From contig JAWZYV010013175.1 of the NCBI GenBank assembly GCA_038373885.1, positions 496,001 through 560,000 of the forward strand: a stretch of 64,000 nt of DNA. Direction: 5' to 3'. The position numbers and the translations under genes are program-made. This DNA is from Cheiracanthium punctorium. Taxonomy: Eukaryota; Arthropoda; Arachnida; Araneae; Cheiracanthiidae. Under the pieces are notes generated by a model, which worked only from the letters and a program-made list of their open reading frames with translations, made no database searches and had not been told where the DNA came from. Positions 24,721 to 34,488 of this stretch are shown in pieces (the stretch's first letter is position 1; each line of letters starts with the position of its first letter).

Positions 24721-25118
24721 TTCGTCTAGACAGCAAAAACAAGGTCTATAGCCACAGTAAAATTTCGAGATTGTATTGACTTTCTGGGTTCTGTAAATGC
24801 ATCAGGCCAACATCTTAAGATAGTACTTGAGAACAAAATCTAACTTAAAGCTTTGATAAGTTACTAAATTTTTTGAGGAAAAAATTCTAGTAACAGTATT
24901 TCAATTGCTAAGCTAAAAATTCTGCTTTTGCCCTTTAAATTATTTGTTTTCTGAATTCCATCGTCAGGCATGTGGAAAAACTTACGGATTTTTCAGTATA
25001 GTTTATTTATAATTTCAAATTAAAAATATTTAGAATTACATTATTTTGAAAAAATGTGCTTTTCAGTGTGTGTGCAGCATATATATATAATATATAAGCT
25101 GCACAATAATATATCATA
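24721..25118. other. Spacer between LINE relic and Helitron
   Basis: AT-rich with a (TA)n patch at about 25080-25097. Nothing else was recognised. Confidence 0.4.
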
Positions 25119-25129
25119 CTAGCTGAAGT

Positions 25130-25146
25130 ACCCGTCCTTGACGGGT
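25130..25146 (-). other. Helitron 3' hairpin (7-bp perfect stem)
   Basis: ACCCGTC and GACGGGT pair around a 3-nt loop, 7 nt before the CTAG terminus. In Helitrons such a hairpin is taken to be the stop signal for rolling-circle transposition. Confidence 0.85.
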
Positions 25147-25366
25147 TAGTAAATGCAAATTTCCAAAAAGCAAGAACTTTCGTCAGCATTGTAAGAGTAC
25201 AGAGAATGGATGTAGTATGTTGCCAAAGTAAAGAAAGCGAAGTTATAATTTTTAAGTATTGTTAAAATATTACAGGTTAGAGAGTAACTAAGTAATATCA
25301 TTTCATTCGCTTTGGTCGTAATTCTGGGATGCGCGAACGAATATTGACGCATATTGAAATAATTTT

Positions 25367-26290
25367 CGCAAAATCTCAAAATCTAATCAACATTTTTGAA
25401 AATTTTGAAAGCTAGAATTTAAGTTGAGTGACTACCTATCCTGTCACCCAATTTCGTTCCATTCCCTACAGTCTTTATTTCGTGATGCTGGAACAAAATT
25501 TCAGCATTTTAAAACGATTTTCGCAAAATCTCAAAATGTAATCAATATATTTTAAAATTTCAACGCCTATAAATTAAGATTAGCAACTACCTATCCTATC
25601 ACTAAATTTCGTATCATTCGTATTAGTCGTTATTACGTGATGTTTGAAGAAATATAAGCATATTTTGAGAGAATTTTCACAAAATCTCAAAATCTAATAA
25701 AAATGTTTAAAAAATTGGACACCTATAGTTTATGTTGAGCAACCATCTATCATGTGACCAAATTTCATATCATTCGCTTTAGTCATTATTACTTAATGCG
25801 GGAACAAAGATTCACTCAGTTTTAAACGATTTTCGCAAAATCTCGAAATCTGATCAATTTTTTTTAATTAGATGCTTATAGTTTAAGGTGAGTGACCACC
25901 TATCATTTCACCAAATATCATTTTTTCACCTTTGCAGTTATTACGTGATGTGCGAACACAAATTTACGCAGTTTGAAATGATTTTCGCAAAATCTCAATC
26001 TAGTCAAGATTTTTTTTAATTCGACGACTATGTTCTAAGTTGAGTGACCACCTATCATGACACCCAATTTCATATTATTCGCTTTAGTCGTTTTTACGTG
26101 ATGCTTGAACATAAATTTACGCAGTTTGAAAGGATTTTCGCAAAATCTCAAAATCTAATCAAGATTTTTTAAAAATTCGACGCCTATGTTTTAAGTTGAG
26201 TGACCACCTATCATGACACCCAATTTAATATCATTCGCTTCAGTCGTTTTTACGTGATGCTTAAACAAAAAAAGCGTCACAGACAGAATG
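25367..26290 (-). repeat. Six tandem units of about 152-156 bp inside the Helitron
   Basis: The plus-strand phrase CGCAAAATCTCAAAATCTAA recurs at about 25367, 25522, 25678, 25834, 25986 and 26139. Each unit also has a GAGTGACCACCTATCAT-like block and a CATTCGCTTTAGTCGTT-like block. Confidence 0.85.
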
Positions 26291-26430
26291 ACAGAATGAC
26301 AGAATGACAGACAGACAAACTTTTTTTTGAGGGTCGCATCGGATTCCCGGGTGCTTGAAACGGATAGAAATCGCAAAATTTTTGAATTCCAAGAAATGTA
26401 CAGACAAAAGTCTAATTTTATTTATATAGA

Positions 26431-27505
26431 TTATATATATAAATATATGAGCTGCAAATGTTTTAAACAGTTACTTACTTAAAGAACTAAGCTTTCATTT
26501 TGCACTTTAAATACATTCATTTTTTTTATGTCACTTATACAGACTGCATGAGACCTTTTTTCACAAAATTGATCGACTCTTTTATCTTTAACTATCTTTA
26601 AATACTTTAAAGTACTATTTCACAGACATATTTTTATCATAATTCTAAAATTTGAATGGGATAAATTAGCGATAAATATAAATTCTTTCTCTGACGAAAA
26701 TGTTCTGATGAGGATAAAAAAGATTTAATATTACGTACTCATTTACATTTATAATTGCATTATAATTGATGGGAAGTTTGGGCCTGATCTTAAAAAGTCA
26801 ATATTTCACTAACGCTGGGCGAAAGAAGCACACAGAATTTATCGACAAATGGAAGCCTTTATGTCAAATTATGCAAATGTCGATATTCGCATATTGGTGA
26901 AAAATTAATGGGCATGATTTTATTCAGAACTGTGGTGTTTGGTAAACATTGGGGCAGTTTTTTTTTTCTCTATTTTTTCTTTTTTTTACAGAACTATTGA
27001 AATTTGTTATACCTTAGAATTTTTGTGGAAAAGGTTTCATGAAACATTTTATGTATTAAAAAGTTCTCTGAATCCCATTACGTATTTAAAATAATATTAA
27101 ATGCTCATTAAATAACATACAAAACTTCACTGCTCTTTCCTTATTGGAAAAAGTTATTTCAAAAACTTTTTAAAATATCAAATATTTTTAAAAGTTAAAA
27201 ATATCAAATATGTATTGCATATTTTGTTTTTATCTTTTGACAATTAACAATTTATTTAAACAGTTTATTCAATGTAACAATTTCCCTCAAAGTGTTAATA
27301 AATTGGCTTTACTAACAAAAGAATAAGACAATATAATTTAGCCATTCATTCTTTGAAAACGACAAAAATACATGATTGCTTTCATTCCCCAGTAAGTTCA
27401 AATACTTGAGTTCAAAATTTATTAGCCTTCGTAAGACCAAACATTCCAGTATTGTTTAATATTCAACCGGCCCTCTATTGAAAAATAAGTAATTATTTAT
27501 GTTTA
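26431..27505. other. AT-rich spacer, nothing recognised
   Basis: No coding signal, element ends or structured RNA were seen. Confidence 0.5.
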
Positions 27506-27519
27506 TACTAATGATTTTT

Positions 27520-27720
27520 TTTGTCTGTGGATTAAGAGCGATTGAATGCACTAGATTCCTAGGCCAATAAGGGGAATGCACTCGTTGGGGCTTTCTAAGG
27601 GATCCTAGCCCGTACTTTCACTAAGTTTTGAAGAAAACCACAGAAAACTCCGAACGACTAGGTCGACCAGGGTTTGAACCTAGCACCTTCCGCCTTCCGG
27701 GTTCAAGAGCAAAACCTGTA
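27520..27720 (-). mobile_element. tRNA-derived SINE, copy 2
   Basis: It aligns with 19420-19620 over most of its length: GGATTAAG.GCGATTGA, CTAGGCC, AAGGGATCCTAGC.CGTA, CGACTA.GTCGAC and GGGTTTGAACCT, the inverse of the B box. The tRNA-like head is truncated after about 27720. A degraded T-rich stretch is left in place of the (CAAA)n tail. Confidence 0.65.
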
Positions 27721-27799
27721 TAATAATGAATTCATGAAATCATAATAATGTAATACATCTTATGTTTGCAAATGTCATTAAAATGTAGAGTGTTTGCTG

Positions 27800-27950
27800 A
27801 AGTCCTTCGATACCCAAGAAACTTCAAAACGACGAAATGCGTAGTCATAAGAGTGGGGTCTAGGTATATTAAAATATCTATGCGCTACGCAATGCAAAAG
27901 CTTACAGGGCCACCTAGTGGTTAAATTCAGGGATATATCCATTTAATCAA
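27800..27950 (+). repeat. Dispersed repeat related to the arms of the 44349-45127 fold-back
   Basis: It shares AGTCATAAGAGTGGGGTCT, a variable middle and GCCACCTAGTGGTTAAATTC with 33040-33180 (opposite strand) and with both arms of 44349-45127. It is a solo arm or truncated copy of that element. Confidence 0.55.
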
Positions 27951-28199
27951 AATCAGTAAGAGATACCAGAAAAACTTTAGTAAGTCATTTACAAAGTTAT
28001 TCAGCATCAAATACACTTACGTGCACAATAATAGAAATAGAAAGTGTTAAAACGTATTATTGTTGCTTATGCTAGCGTGACACCTACCATGTTGAATTAT
28101 GTAAAGCGGGATTCAGTGACCATTTGTGAAAAAACCTATTATTGCTCACGAAAATCACCTTGACCATGAAGGATATGTGATAGGGTGAGCCAAAAAAAA

Positions 28200-28560
28200 A
28201 AAAAAAAAAAAAAAAGAAATCACTATTCTAATAGTGCGGAAAGAGTTCGCCATGGGTTCAATAAAAACTTTGTGAAATATTATTGTGATTGAATAATATC
28301 TTCTGCCCACGCATAGGACTTGACTTTTCGGAATTTGAGTAAAATTAGGCACATTTTACTGGGCTTACAAACATAATTATTCCTCACTGTTTTTATTCTA
28401 ATAGGGCGAGAAAGGAGTCTACTGAGTTTAATAAGGTATGCCTAAATTATTTTTTCCGATCAAATAATATCTTCTGAATTCGCATAGTACTACAAATTTT
28501 GAAATTTTTGACGAAAAAGTCCATTTCTTCAAGTGTTATAGAAAGGCGATTAAACATGTA
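28200..28560 (+). pseudogene. Duplicated gene-like segment, inverted relative to 30400-30690
   Basis: Two imperfect units start near 28219 and 28393 (ATTCTAATAG, then TT(T/C)AATAA, then AATAATATCTTCTG and CGCATAG). On the minus strand at 30690-30400 the same two units occur, and there the second unit runs on into the open frame starting at 30497 (CGATTAAATGG, ATCTTCTGCCTTCGC). On the plus strand the matching codons read SSEFA-x-YYKF with stops, parallel to SSAFASHFKIF. So this appears to be a dead duplicate of the start of the candidate gene on the other strand. A poly(A) run at 28195-28214 marks its left edge. Confidence 0.4.
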
Positions 28561-28699
28561 AAACAAAGAGTCCAAACATTCATTATTCATGAATTGTTAT
28601 ACAAAAAATTATTTTCTTGACAATTAATAAATAATTATTAATTACACAGTGTTATTTTTTCATTAAGGCGAAGTCCTTTAGCGTACCTTACAAAGGAAG

Positions 28700-29067
28700 G
28701 AATGTCTCTGACGGAAGAAATTTTTTCGAACAAAACAATACAATTGCAATACAGTGCAATATCACATCAGTATAATACAATATTTGGTAAGTATGCGGTA
28801 ACCATAAAATGTTGTATCATTCCGAAGTCAAAAGAGCACTTGCACTTAATTTGCAGGGAAAGGCAAAAAAAAAAAAAAAAAATCCTTGTGATCAAATCAG
28901 ACATAATTGGTCGAGAAAAAAATGCAGATGTGATGAAGTCGTGTATCCCTTTAAGCCCTGACCTATACAATTGTGTAGGCGATCTACATCATCTCAAAAA
29001 GTACTCGAAGTGTAATTCGTATTTCCTAAGTCGATTTTATATACAACATATTATTCTTATTAACTAA
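28700..29067 (+). other. Open frame of 121 codons, no recognised function
   Basis: This is the longest forward frame in the central region, beginning ATGTCTCTGACGGAAGAAAT. It is Ile-, Lys- and Ser-rich, contains an (A)15 run coding poly-lysine, and has neither a hydrophobic pattern nor a motif that I know. It lies between the two halves of the inverted segment at 28200-28560 and 30400-30690. It may be chance. Confidence 0.15.
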
Positions 29068-29173
29068 TGAATCATGTAGAAAATATTAATTCCTTATATT
29101 TCTTTTCATTTCTGTGTTATTAAAAACATTAATTAGTTATTCACAAAACTATAATAGGAAATGTTTCTTACAC

Positions 29174-29370
29174 TCAAATACTTTTTTGCGCGAATAAAGT
29201 AAAAAAAAAAAATCCAGGTCCTAAATCGTTAAAGTCTGATTCCACCAACTCTTTGCGGATGCTTCTGTCACTAATTTCACACACTTCATCAATGTGTGAC
29301 ATGGAAAGTAAACGAAGTCCTAGTTTATTTGTCTTAGTTTTGGTTTTACTCGTCTGTAGAAAAATAACGT
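29174..29370 (-). pseudogene. Possible C-terminal exon of a chemoreceptor-like protein
   Basis: On the minus strand, a good acceptor (TTATTTTTCTACAG) at about 29355 opens a frame reading SKTKTKTNKLGLRLLSMSHI, then IDEVCEISDRSIRKELVE and a Phe-rich GPGFFFFTLF segment, ending at a stop. Insect and arachnid gustatory receptors end in a helix of this kind, followed by a G-x-F-F-x-F/L-T-x motif and a last membrane segment. Here the last membrane segment is missing, and the Phe run comes from a (T)12 tract. The fragment lies downstream of, and on the same strand as, the frame at 30159-30497. The family assignment is tentative; it may be a pseudogene or chance. Confidence 0.25.
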
Positions 29371-29489
29371 GGGAGTGTAGAGAAGCAATAGTAACTGATA
29401 GTAGCAGAATTTTTACATTGGAAGACGATTCTGTGTAACTAGTTTTCATTATACAGCTCGCAGAAAGATCTCTAAGTTGTGAGGTCATT

Positions 29490-30158
29490 TGTTAGTCGGT
29501 ATACACAGCAAGATAGATATTTTAAGTACGTGAAAATTACTAATTTCGATAAATTATTTAATCCATCAACGACATTTTTGATATCTAGATGTAACCTTTA
29601 CATACAGAAATAGTATTTCATCCGTAATTAGCTACAGCCCTCAGCGAATGGTTAGAATTTATTTTAAACCAGTATGATAAATAAACTTTCATGACAAATA
29701 CAGAGATTTGCTTCAACTTTAATGCGTTAGAGAACTAATATGTAAGGGTTAGAACTCTGTTTCCCAGGGATCAACCGGTATGTATGAAATAATGGTACAA
29801 GATTACGCTATGAAGGTCACCAAAATAATTACACAGTCAAACCACTCGATTTATTTTCTAATACGTAGTTTTTATCTTTGATTAAATAACTACTTATCAG
29901 GTGTTACTAACTTGCCTTCGAAAATGGTTCCCAACAACGTTTCACCTATAAGACGTAAATTTCCAGTACTGCATGAATGTCGATCGTTTTTCGATAGAAG
30001 ATGACATCCATTTTGTTCATTAAAAGGAAGGAGAATTATAGTCCAATACAAAAGCCCTCCAAAATTTCAGTTCCCAAATTCTGAATGATTCCGCATTTCT
30101 ATGACGTATTAAAAGTTATAACAACGCTTTCAATTGTTAGCTGTTCAGGAATTTTTCT
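29490..30158. other. AT-rich spacer, possibly intronic
   Basis: No coding signal. If the two minus-strand fragments on either side belong together, this would be an intron or eroded coding sequence. Confidence 0.3.
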
Positions 30159-30497
30159 TCAAATCCCTCCAAAATATTCGGTTAAGCTCGAAGAAATTCC
30201 TTGCTTTGTGCATGCTACTTGGTGAAATGCTTTGATTTCCTGTTGAAAAGCTTTAGTGGAAGTGACTTGTTTGAGACCTTTCTGAATTTTGCTCCATGCA
30301 ATTAGACTCAAAAGCGCGAGTGATAAACTACATATACGAAATATCAGTTGTCCAACGTGACTTAACAGTACTAAGAATGAAATTACAACAGCGATCAGCA
30401 TTTGAAGGAAATAAAGTATCCCTTTGTACCGGTCACAAAGTGTATTTTTCTTAGAATTGAAAATTTTGAAGTGCGATGCGAAGGCAGAAGATACCAT
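30159..30497 (-). CDS. Possible membrane-protein exon, 112 codons, chemoreceptor-like
   Basis: The minus-strand frame begins MVSSAFASHFKIF and continues to a stop at 30159. Residues about 27-66 are strongly hydrophobic and would form one or two membrane segments (ILYFLQMLIAVVISFLVLL, then ICSLSLALLSLIAW), followed by a basic turn (SKIQKGLK) and an amphipathic helix. That layout fits the N-terminal half of an arthropod seven-pass gustatory receptor, but no diagnostic residue proves it. The start codon falls inside the repeated unit also found at 28200-28560, where the homologous codons are broken. Downstream on the same strand lies a possible C-terminal exon (29174-29370). It could also be a fragment of an unrelated transporter, or a non-gene. 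Confidence 0.3.
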   Translation of the reverse strand: MVSSAFASHFKIFNSKKNTLCDRYKGILYFLQMLIAVVISFLVLLSHVGQLIFRICSLSLALLSLIAWSKIQKGLKQVTSTKAFQQEIKAFHQVACTKQGISSSLTEYFGGI

Positions 30498-30690
30498 TTA
30501 ATCGAAAAAACAATTTAGGCATATATTATTAAACCCAGTTGGCTCATTTCCTACACTATTAGAGTAACAATATAGAGAAATAATGATGCTTTTTTTACGC
30601 CGAGCAGAAGATATTATCCAATGACAATAGTATTTTACAGTGTTTTTATTGTATACAGAGAGAACCTTTTCCGCACTGTTAGAATAGTGA
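30400..30690 (-). repeat. Two-unit segment duplicated in inverted form at 28200-28560
   Basis: Read on the minus strand: ATTCTAACAGTGCGGAAAAG at about 30685, AATATCTTCTGC, then CTCTAATAGTG, GGGTTTAATAA, TGCCTAAATTGTTTTTTCG and the start of the frame at 30497. The order and spacing match the plus-strand segment. Confidence 0.6.
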
Positions 30691-30706
30691 TTTAAAAAAA
30701 GAACAA

Positions 30707-31444
30707 TCTTATAAATAAAAATGAAATTCTGTTTGTTTGTTTGTTTGTTTGTTTGTTTGTGGATTTGAGTTGTATACAAATCCACAAAAATGGACATATC
30801 AGCCTGAAATTTTGAAAAGATATGTAAAATAATATAGAATAAATCATAGTCCACTTTAAAACTTTGAAAGTCCACCCGTTCCCGGAATTTAAGAGATTTT
30901 TTATGTTCTCCATGCAAAAACCTTTCCGCAATTGTAACCCCTGTAGTGAAAAAAGTGTGAAATAAGGATCGTGGTTGCCATGTGTGGCGATTTTGCCGAA
31001 TAAGATGTTTTAAATTCTCAAAGTAAAAATAAAAGAATAATAATGATTTTTTTTTGTTAGTTTATATTTGTAAGATTATTAATTTTTTATTATAATATCG
31101 TGTGCATGGGAAATCGGAGCAGGAATGAAATGTTTTATACGCAAAACAATAAGAATTGAAGATTTCCGAGGCTAATTTGTAATTTTTTTTAGTTTGGCGA
31201 AAAAATAAAATGGCTGAAATATGGATTTTGAGTAAGTGAGTTCTAGCGGTTTTCACAGTTTTCGGCTTGGCGCAATTTATTGAGAGCTTAAGGAAATAGA
31301 TTTTTGAAAACAAGTGCAAAGGTTTTATTAGAATACAGCGTTAAATTTTAATGATCCGTGAAGAAATAATGCAGTTATTAAGGGATTTCAAGCGATCTAA
31401 CTTCAGAATTCTCGCCAATTGATTACATTGATTTAAGTTGGGGG
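30707..31444 (+). mobile_element. Helitron-like element, 5' portion; inverted copy of 1-738
   Basis: It starts TCTTATAAATAAAAATG at 30707, preceded by A as expected for insertion between A and T. (TTTG)n follows at 30730-30760. It is the reverse complement of bases 1-738, base 1 corresponding to 31444, so the repeat continues past the window start there. The next candidate Helitron 3' end on this strand is at 32800, so the element may be 30707-32800, or it may be truncated near 31745 by a younger one. Confidence 0.6.
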
Positions 31445-31744
31445 AATTCCGCCAAATTTCAGAAAATTGAAATCTTCTCATTTAGTACATCGGAGTAACG
31501 ATGAATAAAACACATTATAGTTGATAATTTAAAAAAAAAGTCGGCTGTATTAAGGAATTCCAATTTTCAAATAAATGCGTGCTACTCTTTGGCGGTCGAA
31601 CCATTTCCCATATTGATTGCTGCTAAGTCAATGCTTCGAATGATTCCCTGAAAAAACTCTTGCAAAATGGCGTATGTTGGCACTTTGGCGAGGCTTAGAT
31701 TTGAAACTGGATTTTATTTGAGACTGGGATATATAATGACACTG

Positions 31745-32800
31745 GTTATAGATAAAAATGAATGTTGGTATGTGTGTATGAGGTTGAAAAACTAAAGCAC
31801 CGTTGCACCATGAAATTTGGTTCACCTAAGTCTTTTATCATTGAGAAGCTTTTTATGCTATCCGTTTTCCTCTAACTTGCCACTAGGTGGCGCAGCAGAA
31901 CGTCGAATTCCGTTTAGCCGTTTTACTATTCCGTTTAGCCGTTTACTATGCGAATATCGTCCTACCGATTTCGATGAAATTTGGTACACGCGGATATTAG
32001 AACACGGAGAATATTTTTCACTATCCATTTTGATGTAACTTGCCGCTAAATGGCGCTGCAACACACCAACTTCTATACTGTTCGACCGGTCGGCATAAAA
32101 TTTCTTATACTTACACATATCAGCACGAAGAATATATTCTAACTGTGTTCCTTTTGATGTTACTCACCACTAGATGGCAATGCAATGCATTATTATTTTA
32201 ACTCGCCACTAGATGACGCTGCAGCAGGCCAAATTCTTGACCATTCAAACAGTCGCTATGAAAATCAGTATACACAGCTTTTTGAACAATGAGAATATTT
32301 TGGCGTTATCCATTTTGCTATAACTCGCCACTTGACGGCACTGTAGCAAATCATTACTTTAATTAACCACTAGATCGCGCTGCAGTGTATCACTTCTTGA
32401 CTGTGCAACTGATAGCTATGAAAATAGGTATACATAGATATTTGAACACGGGGAAGAGTTTGGCGCAATCCAATTTCCTGTATAATTTGCCACTAGATGT
32501 CGCGTCGTCAGGGCTTTCCAGCCGATCGTCCTGCAATTTCGTATTCATCGATATCTGAATGCGAAGAATATTTCCGCCGTATCCGTTTTGCTAAAACTCT
32601 CCACTAGATTGCGCTACGCCGCTTGGCCTTCTGCACCGTACAAACGATTGCCTTGAAATTCGGTATGCATGGTTATTGAACACAATATAAAGCGATATCC
32701 ATTTTGCTATATCTCTTTATTACAATAAATAGTAATCCCCACAAATCGTAACATCAAAAAGTTCATTCATTCCCGTGCGAAGAACGGGTACTTCAGCTAG
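31745..32800 (+). mobile_element. Non-autonomous Helitron, about 1.06 kb
   Basis: The 3' end is clear: CCCGT (32772-32776), a 7-nt loop, ACGGG, then TACTTCAG and CTAG at 32797-32800 followed by T. This is the same terminal type as 25119-26430. The 5' end is less certain. At about 31748 the sequence ATAGATAAAAATGAATG, followed by a GTATGTGTGTATG tract and a AAAACTAAAGCACCG block, looks like a Helitron 5' region with an altered first base. Alternatively the element begins at 30707. The body consists of diverged repeats and has no coding capacity. Confidence 0.65.
31860..32640 (+). repeat. Diverged tandem units inside the Helitron
   Basis: The block CCACTAG.TGGCGCTGCAG or a variant occurs at about 31878, 32042, 32168, 32205, 32330, 32368, 32490 and 32602. 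It alternates with a GAAAAT(T/A)GGTATACA block and a GAACACGGAGAATATTTT block. Unit length is about 110-160 bp with internal duplications such as TTCCGTTTAGCCGTTT twice at 31908-31945. Confidence 0.7.
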
Positions 32801-32931
32801 TAAATAAATAAATAAAAATAAAGAAATAATTTTTTCAGCTCACCTTAATACGTAAGTTTAATGTCAGACGGTAGGTTTGGAAAATTCAACCAAACAAATA
32901 TGTTTTACCATTTCCATTATTACCATTTCCA

Positions 32932-32985
32932 CGCATTAGTTAGCATATTGTACGCATTAATGCGCATAATGTGCTAACTAATGCG
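32932..32985. repeat. 54-nt near-perfect palindrome with no loop
   Basis: The two 27-nt halves pair at 24 positions. Of the other three, two would be G-U pairs in RNA and one is a mismatch. The outer 14 bp (CGCATTAGTTAGCA with TGCTAACTAATGCG) are perfect and the centre is CGCATTAATGCG. The stem can extend about 5 bp further (TTTCC against GGAAA) past one bulged base. Confidence 0.8.
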
Positions 32986-33039
32986 GAAAAGTTTTCTAAC
33001 TGACATTTTCCATGCACATTTTACCGTTCTTTAGATAAG

Positions 33040-33180
33040 GACACTAACTCCGAATTTAGTTGCCAGGTGGCTCTATAAGGGTTTTAATTGCACAGCACAG
33101 ACCCCATTTACCTAGACCTCATTTTATGACTATCGCTCACGCTGTTCTGAAGTTTATTGGCTGTAAAAGGTTTTAGTGTA
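33040..33180 (-). repeat. Dispersed repeat related to the arms of the 44349-45127 fold-back
   Basis: On the minus strand it reads AGTCATAAAATGAGGTCTAG, a variable middle and GAGCCACCTGGCAACTAAAT. It matches 27800-27950 and the two arms of 44349-45127. Confidence 0.55.
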
Positions 33181-34488
33181 CACGTTGTAGTATTTGCTTA
33201 ATCAAGGGTGCATATGGGATCGAAATGTTTAGCTGCACCCTCAAAAATTTGGTGGCACCAAACATTTCTTATCTTTCAAAATCGCGAGAATAAATCTAAC
33301 TTTGAATTTGGTCGCGCCGTGCAACCGTGCGAACCTTTATTTGCATACTTGCTCTAAATACTATAGGTTATATATATACTACATATATCTAAATACTATA
33401 GATTATATAGGCTTTCTATAGGTGAATATATATATATATATATATGTGATATATATAGTTACTCAGTTCAGTTCTCCAAGAAACAGAATCTCAATTGCAT
33501 TCTAGCTCATAGAAAAATATTTCCGAAAGTACTTCTTCCAATTTATAAAAATCGCATTATTGAAATTTATAAGGCCAGTTCCAATTTGAAAAAATAAATT
33601 CCATTGCCCATTTAATGCTAATAAATGTATGCATGCTAATACAATTTATATGATTTTACTCGATTATTTTGTCCAATATCCAGAAAATTCACTAATTGTT
33701 TATAAAATAAACATACTAAATGATATACTTATCAATCCTGAAAATTGCAATAGTCATATTTTATTATTATCATTATTATTTGAGGGGAAAAGCATTTTGT
33801 TTCATATTAGAATGCTTTTATTTCCTCATAAACTTTCAAATTATACCATTAAACGAACGTATTTCATTCAACATTGCGATTTAATTTTCTTAAATTCTTT
33901 TGCCTTTAACATTTCTAAAAGCATCTATCTCAAAGTTATTCTATCGAAAAAGTTCCATTTCATTGAATGAATCGGCAAAAAGAAAATTCGAGATATTTTC
34001 TTATAATAATCTAAAAGAATTCCAGATAAGTTCTGTTTCTCGTTCGGCTAATTATCAGAACAAACGGATTTTCGAGGGCTATTGACGTAATGAAAGCAGC
34101 TATCTCGTCTTCCACAAATTTGGGTATTTTCACATCATCAGTTGACTAGAAAAATGTCATCGCAGGATCGAAAGAATGTTAATTAAGCCAAATATTTCTC
34201 TCAAGCAAAAGAAAATTATTTTATTTTATGATAATAAAAACAAGAACATTAAATTGGAAGTTAATACGATAAAGAGTATTATTTTAGCTTTCTAATGTTC
34301 GCACTAGGACTTTTTTTTCAATGTTATTGTTCAAGTATAACTTTAGCTATTTGAAGCATTTACGTTTACCATATTCTGTATTACAATGTAGTACATAAAA
34401 GTAAAATTTCCGGATGTTTCTTTTTTAGATGAAAATGTGCTTAACTTTTCTTCTCAGTTATAATATTTGTGTAAAAGAAGTTACAATA
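33181..34488. other. AT-rich spacer with (TA)n, nothing else recognised
   Basis: A (TA)n run lies at 33429-33450. The 113-codon frame at 33629-33970 is Ile-, Leu- and Asn-rich in proportion to the AT content, with no motif, and is probably chance. Confidence 0.45.

Larger units (their letters stand above)
25119..26430 (-). mobile_element. Non-autonomous Helitron, complete, 1312 bp
   Basis: On the minus strand the element opens TCTATATAAATAAAATT at 26430, preceded by A. It closes with the perfect hairpin ACCCGTC-AAG-GACGGGT, then ACTTCAG and CTAG (25122 to 25119), followed by T. That is exactly the Helitron signature: 5' TC, 3' hairpin plus CTRR, insertion between A and T, no inverted repeats and no target duplication. 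There is no coding capacity; the body is a tandem array of six units. A (ACAGAATG)n microsatellite lies near the 5' end (26281-26320). The same 3' end type occurs at 32797-32800 on the plus strand. Movement would require a helicase supplied by another Helitron. Confidence 0.85.

Noticed and set aside
25367..26290. CRISPR-like array
   Set aside because: Unit length of about 155 bp with divergence throughout the unit and Helitron ends outside it; this is a tandem array in a eukaryotic element.
30498..30931. Frames of 79 and 139 codons on the minus strand with a threonine/asparagine/lysine repeat
   Set aside because: They run through the (TTTG)n tract and the Helitron 5' end; the inverted copy at 528-785 shares only the element portion.
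33629..33970. 113-codon open frame
   Set aside because: Amino-acid content simply reflects AT richness; no motif, splice context or composition change.
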